From Paraescarpia echinospica (lineage: Eukaryota > Annelida > Polychaeta > Sabellida > Siboglinidae), in assembly GCA_020002185.1 (NCBI GenBank), contig CM034539.1, positions 30,087,750 to 30,151,749 of the forward strand: 64,000 nt of DNA, given 5' to 3'. Every line of letters starts with the position of its first letter. Within the stretch, counting starts at the first letter, position 1. Position numbers and translations under genes: made by a program. Under the pieces are notes generated by a model. That model did not search any database. It saw nothing but the letters and a program-made list of their open reading frames with translations, and was not told the origin of the DNA. Shown piece after piece: positions 53,602-63,661 of the stretch.

Positions 53602-54540
53602 TTTCTCTAGCTAACCTAATTATATATTTTTAACCGCTAGATGGCGCCACCATGTGACGTAGTACTCCGATTATCCGCTAGGGGGCGCTACACCGGAAGT
53701 GACGTCGTACCGGAAGTTACTTGACTGTCATGGCAGCCTCTACTAGGGACGACACGTCGGAAGTGACGTCGCACCGGAAGTTACTTGACTGTCATGGCGG
53801 CCTCTACGCTTCCGGTATTCCCGGAAGTGTGTCAACGAATAGAGATCTATCATGGCCGGTAGTTGGCGTTATTCTGAGTAGTTACATTGCTACCCGTTGG
53901 GGCCATCAGATGTCGCCTGTCTCATGAACGTGCACAGTTTTTGTGTTAAGGGAAGTCACGTGATGTACGTTCGGTCTGATTGATTATGCAAATGAGATCA
54001 CGACGAAAACTAGTGTATATACCGTGCTTCCGACGATTCTGGTCTTTCCTTTTTCGACTCTCGAGAAGGCCGTATCGTATCTGGTCGCTCGCACTATTTG
54101 AAAATATGGAATTGTTACTTTGAAAAGACGGCTGCTTCATATACATATGTTTTCCATTAAAAGAAGCGATACCTCATACGAGTCCTATGGTCGCTTCGTT
54201 GGACGTGAATCCGAACAGTTGATCGTCTCTTGCCATGAAGGTATGTGATGTTTGGCACCTCATTGAATGAAGTCCTGTCAGGTGGTTGTCCTTACATGTT
54301 ATTGACATAGTCGTTTTCGATCGTAGCAGTTTTCAAATTCGCTTGCTATGGTCGTGTGTGACGTGGTACTCCGATTATCCACTAGGTGTCTCTACGCCGG
54401 AAGTGACGTGGTACCGGAAGTCACTTGACTGTCATGGCGGCCTCCACTAGGGACGCTACGCCGGAAGTAACGTAGTACCGGAAGTTATTTGAATGTCATG
54501 GCGACCTGACATGGCGGCCTCTACGCTTCCGCTATTCTCA
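53602..54540. other. inner unique segment, right arm
   Basis: Mirror of the left segment. On the plus strand it runs, outward, through ATGCAAAT (53,987-53,994), GTGTATATACCG (about 54,013-54,024) and ATGAAG followed by GTATGT at 54,235-54,246, which resembles a start codon next to a splice donor. Divergent transcription from the palindrome centre is possible but unproven. Confidence 0.45.
53987..54024 (+). promoter_or_regulatory. octamer ATGCAAAT plus TATATA, right
   Basis: ATGCAAAT, then about 20 bases later GTGTATATACCG, transcribing away from the centre. Confidence 0.4.
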
Positions 54541-54654
54541 ACGAATATGTGTGTCAACGAATAAAGAACTATCATGTTCGATAGATGGCTATACTCTGAC
54601 TAATTACATTGGTGTCCGTTGAGTGGCGTCGGAAACCATGATGGTGACCTCTTT

Positions 54655-55250
54655 GAATGTCTCGTGGCGTATCTCTTGTCTCGTCCGTACTCTCGTGTGA
54701 TGTGACATCCGTAGTCTCGTGTGATGTGTCATCCGTAGTCTCGTAGCATATCTCTTGTCTCGTCCGTACTCTCGTGTGATGTGTCATCCGTAGTCTCGAT
54801 CATAGTCTCGTGACATATCTCGGCCATAGTCTCGTGACATATCTCGGTCATAGTCTCGTGACATATCTCGGACATTGTCTCGTCTCTTGTCTCGTCGGTA
54901 CTCTCGTGTGATGTGTCATCCGTAGTCTCGTGTGATGTGTCATCCGTAATCTCGTGACATATCTCGGCCATAGTCTCGTCTCTTGTCTCGACGGTATTCT
55001 CGTGTGATATCTCGTCCGTAATCTCGTGTGATGTGTCATCCGTAGTCTCGTGTGATGTGTCATCCGTAGTCTCGATCATAGTCTCGTGACATATCTCGGC
55101 CATAGTCTCGTGACATATCTCGGTCATAGTCTCGTCGGTACTCTCGTGTCATGTGTCATCCGTAGTCTCGTGTGATGTGACATCCGTAGTCTCGTGATAT
55201 ATCTCGGTCATAGTCTCGTCTCTTGTCTCGTCGGTACTCTCGTGTGATGT
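54655..55250 (-). repeat. 24-bp repeats, right arm block 2
   Basis: Mirror of 52,050-52,510, but longer by some 130 bp, showing copy-number change between arms. Confidence 0.8.
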
Positions 55251-55274
55251 TTGTGCAGCGTGTTGGTCAAAGCA

Positions 55275-55455
55275 TAGTGTAATGAGTGTGTGAGTGAGTG
55301 ACTGCGTGAACAGACACAAAGGGTGAGTGAGTGAGTGAGTGAGTGAGTGAGTGAGTGAGTGAACAGACACGAAGGGTGAGTGAGTGAGTGAACGGGTGAG
55401 TGAGTGAGTGAGTGAGTGAGTGAGTGAACAGCCACGAAGGGTGAGTGAGTGGCTT
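55275..55455. repeat. (GAGT)n with spacer words, right arm
   Basis: Mirror of the left CTCA field, about 65 bp shorter. Confidence 0.9.
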
Positions 55456-55795
55456 TGCTTTGCTTCCTTTTGAAGCAAATCTCACGCGATAACACGTCTA
55501 TTTGCTTTGCTTTGCTTCCTTTTGAAGCAAATCTCACGCAATAACACGTCTATTTGCTTTGCTTTGCTTCCTTTTGAAGCAAATCTCATGCGATAACACG
55601 TCTATTTGCTTTGCTTTGCTTCCTTTTGAAGCAAATCTCACGCAATAACACGTCTATTTGCTTTGCTTTGCTTCCTTTTGAAGCAAATCTCACGCGATAA
55701 TACGTCTATTTTCCTGAAAAAGGAAGGAATTGATGCAATAACACGTCTATTTTCCTGAAAAAAGAAGGATTTGACGCGATAACACGTTAAGATTA
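55450..55795. repeat. 52-bp tandem repeat, right arm
   Basis: Mirror array, with one more unit than the left (five full units). Confidence 0.9.
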
Positions 55796-55874
55796 GTGTT
55801 TCGTTTGTCCAACTAGTTGATCTAAGTTCAATTCGTGACACGTGTTGGTCAAAGCATAGTGTTTCGTTTGTACA

Positions 55875-56640
55875 ACTCGTGTCTCGTCGGTACTCTCGTG
55901 TGCTGTGTCATCCGTAGTCTCGTGACATATCTCGGTCATAGTCTCGTCTCTTGTCTCGTCGGTACTCTTGTGTGACGTGTCATCCGTAGTCTCGTGACAT
56001 ATCTCGGTCATAGTCTCGTCTCTTGTCTCGTCGGTACTCTTGTGTGATGTGTCATCCGTAGTCTCGTGACATATCTCGGTCATAGTCTCGTCTCTTGTCT
56101 CGTCGGTACTCTCGTGTGACGTGTCATCCGTAGTCTCGTGTGATATGGCATCCGTAGTCTCGTGACATATCTCGGTCATAGTTTCGTCTCTTGTCTCGTC
56201 GGTACTCTCGTGTGACGTGTCATCCGTAGTCTCGTGTGATGTGTCATCCGTAGTCTCGTGACATATCTCGGTCATAGTCTCGTCTCTTGTCTCGTCGGTA
56301 CTCTCGTGTGATGTGTCATCCGTAGTCTCGTGTCATCCGTAGTCTCGTGACTTATCTCGGTCATAGTCTCGTCTCTTGTCTCGTCGGTACTCTCGTGTGA
56401 TGTGTCATCCGTAGTCTCGTGTGATGTGTCATCCGTAATCTCGTGACATATCTCGGCCATAGTCTCGTCTCTTGTCTCGACGGTATTCTCGTGTGATATC
56501 TCGTCCGTAATCTCGTGTGATGTGTCATCCGTAGTCTCGTGACATATATCGGTCATAGTCTCGTCTCTTGTCTCGTCGGTACTCTCGTGTGACGTGCATC
56601 CGAAGTCTCGTGACATATCTCGGTCATAGTCTCGTGTGAT
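55875..56640 (-). repeat. 24-bp repeats, right arm block 1
   Basis: Mirror of 50,610-51,400 with the same octapeptide frame on the minus strand. Confidence 0.8.
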
Positions 56641-57240
56641 GTGCCTAGTTGATCTGAGTTCAATTCGTGACACGTGTTGGTCAAAGCATAGTGTTTCGTT
56701 TTTGTGACACGTGTTGGTCAAAGCATAGTGTTTCGTTAGTGCAACTAGTTGGTCTCAGTTCAATTCGTGACACGTGTTGGTCAAAGCATAGTGTTTCGTT
56801 TGTCCAACTAGTTGATCTAAGTCCAATTCGTGACACGTGTTGGTCAAAGCATAGTGTTTCGTTTGTCCAATAGTTGATCTAAGTCCAATTCGTGATACGT
56901 GTTGGTCAAAGCATAGTGTTTCGTTTGTGCAACTAGTTGGTCTGAGTTCAATTCGTGACACGTGTTGGTCAAAGCATAGTGTTTCGTTTGTCCAACTAGT
57001 TGGTCTGAGTTCAATTCGTGACACGTGTTGGTCAAAGCATAGTGTTTCGTTTATGTTGATCTAAGTCAATTCGTCGTGTTGGTCAAAGCACCACTAGTTG
57101 GTTCTGTTAGTTCAATTTCCGTCAAGCAGCGTAATCGTGTGTAAGTAGTTCACACACGTTTACGCAACTAGTTGGTCTGAGTCCGATTCGTGCCGTGTGT
57201 TGGTCAAAGCATAGTGTTTCGTTTGCACCACTAGTTGGTC
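56640..57240. repeat. 63-bp repeats with CACGTG, right arm
   Basis: Mirror of the left set, about nine units, read on the plus strand as ATTCGTGACACGTGTTGGTC and AAAGCATAGTGTTTCGTTTG. One further unit is at 55,795-55,870. Confidence 0.85.
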
Positions 57241-57465
57241 TGAGTACATTAACATCTCTGTACTGAACTACACAGACATGAGTGGTTAACATAACTGTAC
57301 TGCACTACACAGACATAAGTGGCTATCATCTCTACTGAACTACACATGACATACTTGTGAAGTGTAAGACTATTAGTAAGGTTCCCAACATATGCTTTGC
57401 ATTACACTATGAAAAAGACACAAGATGAGGTTTGCACAGTTTATTCGTGAACAACACAAACGTAT

Positions 57466-57691
57466 TTACATGTCACGCTCCATAACTGCAAGAACCATAT
57501 GTTTCATAGTGTTTCGCCACTGTTTCGAAACGGATTCTTGCAACCAAGTATTGATATTACAAAACTGTTCGACTGTCACGTCGGATAGTTTCACACCTGC
57601 GTCTAACAAAAACACTCAAACAGTCTTTCACCATCTAATTGGTCTGAGTTCATGGACGTGATGTGTGATTTGAGGATGCCTTTTCTTGTCG
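57466..57691 (-). CDS. possible exon 2 of the right zinc-finger gene
   Basis: It starts after the minus-strand acceptor CTGTTTCAG (57,697-57,692) and ends in TAA at 57,466. Sequence equals the left copy except for changes such as VEQF for VKHL in the second readable segment. Both copies share the same T-run frame break, so it predates the arm duplication or is bypassed by splicing. Confidence 0.4.
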
Positions 57692-57810
57692 CTGAAACAG
57701 TAACGAGATGAGCTTAGTAATGAATGTTCACCTGATATGTATAAGACAAAATATAATATTATGGTCTTTTGAAAATGTTCTAACAAAATAGCATGAATAC
57801 CATTTGAACA

Positions 57811-58254
57811 CTATGAAAAATTTAAGCTTACTGTTATCTCTTCAAGTTGTTCTTCAAGCTGTTGTTCAAGTTGTTCTTTACGTCGCCGCTGTTTATCTTG
57901 CTTCCTTTGACAGCAGCCCTGCTTCACATGAGCGGACCGATTCCCTTTATACTTGAAGGTACTGCCACACATACAGCAAGTATAACGAGACAACAGCTTC
58001 TGACGCTTCGTCGGAGGTGACGATGTCAGGTTGATGGTTGGGTTGATTGCCGGAGCTGATGCCAGAGACGAAATTGGTTTGATCGGCGAACTGGTCGTCA
58101 AACTGGTCGTCGGACTGGTCGTTGAACTGGTCGTTGGTTGTTGGTCCGGGTTGATTGTTGAGGTCGAGAGGTCGAGTGGTCCCGTAGCCGGAGAAGGCTG
58201 CGCCTTTGGTAGCAAAATCCCTTGTCGGACGTCATCACTAGTCATGTTGTTCAT
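57811..58254 (-). CDS. C2HC-type zinc-finger protein, right-arm copy (exon 1)
   Basis: This is the minus-strand mirror of the gene at 48,498, with the same TATA box (about 58,300), start MNNMTSDDVRQGILL, finger YTCCMCGSTFKYKGNRSAHV and QLEEQLEE coiled coil. It is 40 codons longer: between LDLST and the finger it has a low-complexity linker with QQPTTSSTTSPTTSLTTSS and ASAPAINPTINL, missing from the left copy by an in-frame deletion. An in-frame length difference with conserved finger suggests coding constraint, or simply a multiple-of-three event. Confidence 0.6.
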   Translation of the reverse strand: MNNMTSDDVRQGILLPKAQPSPATGPLDLSTSTINPDQQPTTSSTTSPTTSLTTSSPIKPISSLASAPAINPTINLTSSPPTKRQKLLSRYTCCMCGSTFKYKGNRSAHVKQGCCQRKQDKQRRRKEQLEQQLEEQLEEITVSLNFS

Positions 58255-58559
58255 CTTCCAAAATGTAAGATATAATGACCACAAAAAACAGACGCAGGTC
58301 TTTTATAACAGTTCGACAGAACATAAAGGTCACGTGGTCGTGCCGAACGAACATTTGTCCACTAGGGGATGATGTTTGTAGTTCGTGATGTATCCGTCAG
58401 GGGGCTCTATTGCACGCAAGCATGCAAGAGACACGAATATTTGCAGTACTCCTACATTTACTTCACAACTTGTCCACAAGATGGCACCACTTGTATAATT
58501 AGTCCCGAAAAATACCGATGGGGGCGCAGCGGGGGGTCAACCTATTTTAGTTCCAAAAA

Positions 58560-58925
58560 AATTCCGCTAGGTGGCGCTGATTTAGTTCATTATCTATCCG
58601 CTAGGTGGCGCTGTTATAGTTAACCACCTATCCGCCAGGGGAGCTATTTTAATTCACCAACTATCCGACAGGGGGCGCTTTTTCAGTTTTGGCGGGAAAT
58701 AAGTTTAGTTCACCATCTATCCGCCAGGGGGCGCTATTTTGGTTTTTGCGGGAAATATTTAGTTCACCAACTATCTGTCAGGGGAGCTATTTTAATTCAC
58801 CAACTATCCGCCAGGGGGCGCTATTTTGGTTTTGGCGGGGAATAAATTTTTGGCGGGAAATAATTTTAGTTCACCAACTATCCGTCATGGGCGCTATTTT
58901 AGTTCAGGAAAATTCCGGTAGGGGG
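58560..58925 (+). promoter_or_regulatory. CTCF-like / E2F-like motif array, right
   Basis: Mirror array with CCGCCAGGGGGCGCTA at 58,721 and 58,808, CCGACAGGGGGCGCTT at 58,665 and weaker copies (58,563; 58,599; 58,892). TTTTGGCGGGAAAT occurs at about 58,687 and 58,848 with variants at 58,744 and 58,832. Motif orientation is opposite to that in the left arm, so the two arrays point away from each other. Confidence 0.65.
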
Positions 58926-59045
58926 CGTCACGTGACATTGACCTACATCCGGGTCACGTGACCTTTTGACCTTGACCTACATCCGGGTACTTGACATCGA
59001 CCTTTGACCTTGACCTACATCCGGGTACTTGACCTACATCCGGGT
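58925..59045 (-). promoter_or_regulatory. terminal nuclear-receptor-like repeats, right
   Basis: Mirror of the left array, read on the plus strand as TGACCTACATCCGGGT and TTTGACCTTGACCTACATCC units. It has about four units and also CACGTGACC. Confidence 0.6.
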
Positions 59046-59104
59046 ACTTTTGCTTTTGCTGCGCGACGCGACACCGTCCGGCGTACTTAACCTCCTTTAC
59101 TACT

Positions 59105-59255
59105 TACGCTGACGCTCAAGCGCTCTCTCCTCACGCTCTATCTTGGCTATCTCTTTAGCCTGCTGTTGCTCCTGTTCATGGCGAACAAACTCAAAGAGCT
59201 CAGCTCCTTCCAATTTCAACTTCTCGCCTATCTCCATAAGCTGTTGAAATTCCAT
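59105..59255 (-). pseudogene. Gypsy gag N-terminal piece, separated by insertion
   Basis: The minus strand starts at ATG 59,255 (MEFQQLMEIGEKLKLEGAEL) and reads 50 codons, ending in a charged helix (EREERALERQR), to the target duplication. The phase is the one needed to continue at 47,661 when one copy of TACGCT is kept. A Q/E/K-rich helical start is usual for gag of this type. Confidence 0.8.
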
Positions 59256-60149
59256 AGTGTATTGCTATTACTAGCTATCTAGATAATATGGCGGACACAC
59301 TCTCACAAAGGGGCTTATCTATCCACCTCTAATAGTCGACTCAAACTATGACAACAAATAACTAGGGTCACTCTGGATCTCCTAGATATCCGACTAATTC
59401 ACTATGCGGGCTGCACGAAAATACTCACTGCATAAGGCCGACGGGGAACCTTCTTTAACCACACATAAACTGGGTCAACACGGGACCAAATACTAGGATC
59501 TAACAAGACTTCCTAGTGATGCATCTATCCTACTATGCTGGCTGCAAGGAAATATCCAGTGCATAAGGCCGACGGGGGACCTTCTCTAACCACGCATAAA
59601 CTGGGTCAACACGGGACCGAATACTAGGATCTATCAAGACTTCCTAGTGATGCATCTATCATACTATGCTGGCTGCAAGGAAATATCCAGTGCATAAGGC
59701 CGACGGGGGACCTTCTCTAACCGACGTACCTCGGCTAGGGACCGTGCACTAGTCAACTACTGGACTAACTCTGGGACCGCTAGCGCATACATAAACTGTA
59801 TGCTTTACAAACGATAATTAATAGCTGCAATAACGATCGTCATCGTATTCAGTCTATCTTACTGTCAATCGTTGTTACTCGTGAACCCCTTACTTCATTT
59901 AACCCATTAAGTAATGGTTCGTACCCTAGGTAAATAACTTCTCGATAAAGTAACTGATAGTTAATGGCATTTAGTTTCCTTCCTTAAAAGATAAAGTTCG
60001 AGGAGGACCTAACTTCTTAGTTTGGCACTGCCTTGCCTCTAAACTAATATCTCAGAGTCAAACATGTTATACGGTAACAGGGAAACGTAATGCTCTTGTT
60101 CTGCGAATCGTGTGCACCAAAAGTTACCGCCCAACTCAAAATCTCGGCG
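59256..60149 (-). other. Gypsy 5' leader
   Basis: The untranslated region lies between the primer-binding-like site and the gag start. It includes a 131-bp tandem repeat (59,401-59,722). No other coding sequence is seen. Such leaders normally hold RNA packaging signals; none can be identified here. Confidence 0.6.
59401..59722 (-). repeat. 131-bp tandem repeat in Gypsy leader
   Basis: ACTATGC-GGCTGCA blocks begin at 59,401, 59,532 and 59,663, spaced exactly 131 bp. Each carries CATAAGGCCGACGGGG and CACGGGACCRAATACTAGG; the third is partial. Copies two and three are almost identical. Confidence 0.9.
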
Positions 60150-60159
60150 CGAGCCCCCA
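60150..60159 (-). promoter_or_regulatory. candidate tRNA primer-binding site
   Basis: On the minus strand TGGGGGCTCG follows closely after the LTR-like repeat end. It matches the first ten bases of the primer-binding site complementary to tRNA-Pro used by some LTR elements. The match stops after ten bases, so the tRNA assignment is tentative. Confidence 0.5.
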
Positions 60160-60345
60160 GTTTTCACAAAATCGAGTGTAAGTATTAATAAATTAATAAA
60201 TTGGCGGTACCCGATTTGACATAGCAAGTTATAAGTTCAGGTGCACTTGGATTCGCAGTGAACGAGAGACATAACGTGACATCAGATATGTATGTGCGAG
60301 AAGCCAACTGGCATTCCCATTTAATACATCAACAATAAACAAAAG
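60160..60345 (-). repeat. 5' LTR remnant
   Basis: It matches 43,436-43,605 closely (for example GGCGGTACCCGATTTGACAT, and TTTAATACATCAACAATAAA), with one 12-bp AATTAATAAATT-type duplication. Similarity stops at AACAAAAG, so most of this LTR is missing or replaced by the minisatellite that follows. Confidence 0.75.
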
Positions 60346-60369
60346 GCAGTGGCTACGCGTACGTGAGCC

Positions 60370-61010
60370 GTACGTTTAGACCTCCATTCTAAAAGTACGG
60401 CACTCATTCTGCGCATGCGCATGTTATTATTTCCGGTTACGTGAGTTGTATTTTTAGTATCACTTATCTAAAGGTACGGCAGTCGATATGCGCATGCGCA
60501 TGATTTTCATACGTGAGCGCTCGGTTCTAGAAGTACGACAGTTAAATTGCCGTATCTTTAGCACTCGTTTCTAAAAGTACGTGAGCTTTTCTGCATGTAC
60601 ATGTTGATGTATAGGCGTAAGCTGTATCTTTAGCACTCGGTTCTAAAAGTACGGCAGTTAAATTGCCGTATCTTTAGCACTCGTTTCTAAAAGTACGTGA
60701 GTTTTTCTGCGCGTACAGGCACTCATACTGCCGTATCTTTAGCACTCGGTTCTAAAAGTACGGGAGTTTTTTATGCGTGCACTTTGATATAGTTTTGTAC
60801 ATACGCTGTATCTTAGCACTCGTTTCTAAAAGTACGTAAGCTTTTCTGCATGTACATGTTGATGTACAGGCATAAGCTGTATCTTTAGCACTCGGTTCTA
60901 AAAGTACGGGAGTTATTTCACGCGTTCATTTTGATGTAGTTCTGTACATACGCTGTATCTTAGCCCTCGGTTCTAAAAGTATAGACGTAAGCCGTATCTG
61001 AGCCCTCGCA
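60370..61010. repeat. GTACG / CTTTAGCACTCGGTTCTAAA repeat field
   Basis: Words CTTTAGCACTCGGTTCTAAA, AGTACGGCAGTTAAATTGCC and GCTTTTCTGCATGTACATG recur in an irregular higher-order pattern (units of about 60-110 bp). It directly abuts the truncated 5' LTR. Confidence 0.8.
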
Positions 61011-61530
61011 CGTATTTCTGACAGTTTGGACAATATATATATAGTGTGCATATATGCGTGAATATATAATTAATTTATGTACTGGTATAACATAATTGAT
61101 TAAATGCAAAACAGTAATGTTGTAAAACATCAGAGTAGTTTTATTAACTATAAACACATGGAAATTATACAGTATCATATGAAATATCAGTTGATTGGCC
61201 TACTTAGCCTACTGGCAGCTGCCGTATACATATAAATTAATACAAAAGACTGCCTAATACAAAAACATGCTAATAAGACTGACTTGCCTGAATACAAATT
61301 ACACCACCACATTATAAACGTGTAAATGATACAGTATTAAACATTAGTATATAGGCCTACTTAGCCTACTGACAGCTGCCTTAAACATCATTAATACAGT
61401 CGACTGCTTAATAAAAAAAATGTGTACATAGAACATGTTAATGTGATTGACTTGCGTAAATTACTAATATATAAATTGCACCATATTATCGTAAAATTTT
61501 CATAACATATCACATCTTCTCTAGACTATT
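61011..61530. repeat. duplicated AT-rich segment
   Basis: The stretch around 61,195-61,265 (GGCCTACTTAGCCTACTGGC, AGCTGCC) is repeated near 61,352-61,420 with nearby ACAGTAT and CTGCTTAATA words. Two diverged copies of about 150 bp. No gene is seen. Confidence 0.55.
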
Positions 61531-61534
61531 TCAC

Positions 61535-61720
61535 GAAACTCGCTATATGTAAAACATTTTTACGCAACTCTGTAAATGTAAAACATATATACATAGAACT
61601 CACTAAATGTAAAACATATATACGTGGAACTCAGCAAATATAAAACATTTGTACACAAAACTCAGCAAATGTAAAACATATATACGCGGAACTCACTACA
61701 GGTAAAACATATAAACGTGG
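61535..61720. repeat. ~35-bp TAAAACATATATACG repeat
   Basis: Five to six units of approximately AACTCA(C/G)(T/C)AAATGTAAAACATATATACG with variable bases. Confidence 0.85.
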
Positions 61721-61859
61721 AAGTCATTAATTTTTTTGTGACTGCAGAGATGCATATGCATTTATATAAACTGTGCAATGTTCTTAAAAAAACAGCCTTG
61801 TCTTCTCCACACACACACACACACACACACACATACATAGATTGCGGCGGCGAGGGCGG

Positions 61860-62215
61860 GTGGGTCCATTACTTACACTTCTTTCCTCCAGGGGGTAGGT
61901 CACCTGGAGGCGGGCACCATCTTAGAATTTCCCCATGGGTCCTCCCTCCCAGAGTGATATATATCAGCAGACTCAGTCTACGTCAATTAGCCTTTAATCT
62001 TCCCTCATTACTCCTTCATCACCCGCCAGGTGGCACTACTTCCACTAGGAGGTCGGTCCCGTGACAGGCTAATTCCCCCTCAGCAGCATACACTAGCTCC
62101 TTCACTTTCCGCCAGGTGGGTCCACTACTTACACTTCTTTCCTCCAGGGGGTAGGTCACGTGGAGACGGGCTCCATCTTAGAATTTCCCCATGGGTGCCC
62201 CCGCCCAGATTTATA
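61860..62215. repeat. composite repeat A-B-A, left copy
   Basis: Block A (TTACACTTCTTTCCTCCAGG, GGTAGGTCACGTGGAGACGG, ATTTCCCCATGGGT) is followed by block B (GCAGACTCAGTCTACGTCAA, CCTCATTACTCCTTCATC, CCGCCAGGTGGCACTACTTCC) and A again (62,118-62,215). Blocks are about 100 and 155 bp. Confidence 0.8.
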
Positions 62216-62955
62216 TAGCTTGTGTGTTCTGTGCTTGAACTTGTCTAGTCTCTTCTGGTGCTTTTCTTTACCTCCTTCTGAGCTAGTGTGTACTGTGTTT
62301 GAGCTTGTCTAGTCTCTTCTGGTGCTTTTCTTTTCCTCCTTCTGAGCTAGTGTGTACTGTGCTTGAGCTTGTCTAGTCTCTTCTGGTGCTTTTCTTTTCC
62401 TCCTTCTCGGCTTGTGTGTTCTGTGCTTGAACTTGTCTAGTCTCTTCTGGTGCTTTTCTTTACCTCCTTCTCAGTTGTATGTACTGTGCTCGAGCTTGTC
62501 TTGTCTCTTCTGGTGCTTTTCTTTACCTCCTTCAGAGCAAGGGTGTACTGCTTGTCTTGTCTCTTCTGGTGCTTTTCTATACCTCCTTCTCAGCTTGTGT
62601 GTACTGTGCTTGAGCTTGTCTTGTACCTCCTTCTCAGCTTGTGTGTACTGTGCTTGAACTTGTCTAGTCTCTTCTGCTGCTTTTCTTTACCTCCTTCTCA
62701 GCTTGCGTGTACTGTGCTTGAGCTTGTCTTGTCTCTTCTGGTGTTTTTCTTTACCTCTTTGTGAGCTAGTGTGTACAGTGCTTGAACTTGTCTAGTCTCT
62801 TCTGGTGCCTTTCTTTACCTCCTTCTCAGCTAGTGTGTATTGTGCTTGAGCTTGTCTTGTCTCTTCTGGTGTTTTACTTTACCTCCTTCTCAGCTAGTGT
62901 GTACTATGCTTGAGCTTGTCTTGTCTCTTCTTGTGCTTTTCTTTACCTCTTTACT
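62216..62955. repeat. 64-bp minisatellite
   Basis: About 11-12 units of 64 bp (with some shortened ones), each with GTGTGTACTGTGCTTGAGCT, TGTCTAGTCTCTTCTGGTGC and TTTTCTTTACCTCCTTCT. Leu/Cys/Phe-rich frames here are artefacts. Confidence 0.9.
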
Positions 62956-63330
62956 ACTTACACTTCTTTCCTCCAGGGGGTAGGTCACGTGGAGACGGGC
63001 GCCATCTTAAAATTTTCCCATGGGTGCTCCCGCCCAGTGTGATATATATATGCAGACTCAGTCTACGTCAATTAGCCTTTAATCTTCCCTCATTACTCCT
63101 TCATCGCCAGTCAGGTGGCACTACTTCCACTAGGAAGGCTAATTCCCCCTCAGCAGCAGCAGACACTAGCTCCTTCACTTTCCACCAGGTGGGTCCACTA
63201 CTTACACTTCTTTCCTCCAGGGGGTAGGTCACGTGGAGACAGGCGCCATCTTAGAATTTCCCCATGGGTGGCCCCGCCCAGAGTGATATATATCAGCAGA
63301 CTCAGTCTACGTCAATTAACCTTTAATCAT
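62956..63330. repeat. composite repeat A-B-A-B, right copy
   Basis: Blocks A (62,956-63,040), B (63,041-63,187), A (63,188-63,285) and the start of B (to 63,330) repeat those at 61,860-62,215. Together the two copies bracket the 64-bp minisatellite. Confidence 0.8.
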
Positions 63331-63542
63331 ATCTATTCCACACGGCCACATGTTTTTCTCATGGATCTGTCCTCGGTTTTTCCAATGGGTCTGTCCTTGG
63401 TAATTGTCGACTGTTTTCAGATAAGCCGCGCTCAAGCATTGCCAGCTGTTACATGTCATCTTTGCTGATATAACTTGTACTTTACAACTTTCTGGGCTGA
63501 ACCACGCCTAACAACCTCCCATCCAGCACCGTTCTCCCACGG

Positions 63543-63660
63543 TCACCTTGTATACCTTGCGGCTTAGTTAGCAGTATACCTTGCAGGTTAGTGGGCAGTA
63601 CACATTGCAGGTTAATGGGTAGTACACATTGCAGGTTAATGGGCAGTATACCTTGCGTCC
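63543..63660. repeat. ~30-bp CATTGCAGGTTAATGGG repeat
   Basis: Four units of roughly CAGTA(T/C)AC(C/A)TTGCAGGTTA(A/G)TGGG. Confidence 0.85.
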
Positions 63661-63661
63661 A

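Larger units (their letters stand above)
53602..59104 (-). repeat. palindrome right arm
   Basis: Inverse of the left arm. It differs by lacking the long (GT)n and (ACTC)n tracts, by a shorter 51-bp-scale set of 24-bp repeats in places, by a longer zinc-finger exon, and by scattered substitutions (for example in the segment 57,540-57,570). Confidence 0.9.

Noticed and set aside
62412..62764. Leu/Cys/Phe-rich, membrane-like frames at 62.4-62.8 kb
   Set aside because: They arise from a 64-bp minisatellite, and the period is not a multiple of three, so the frame drifts.
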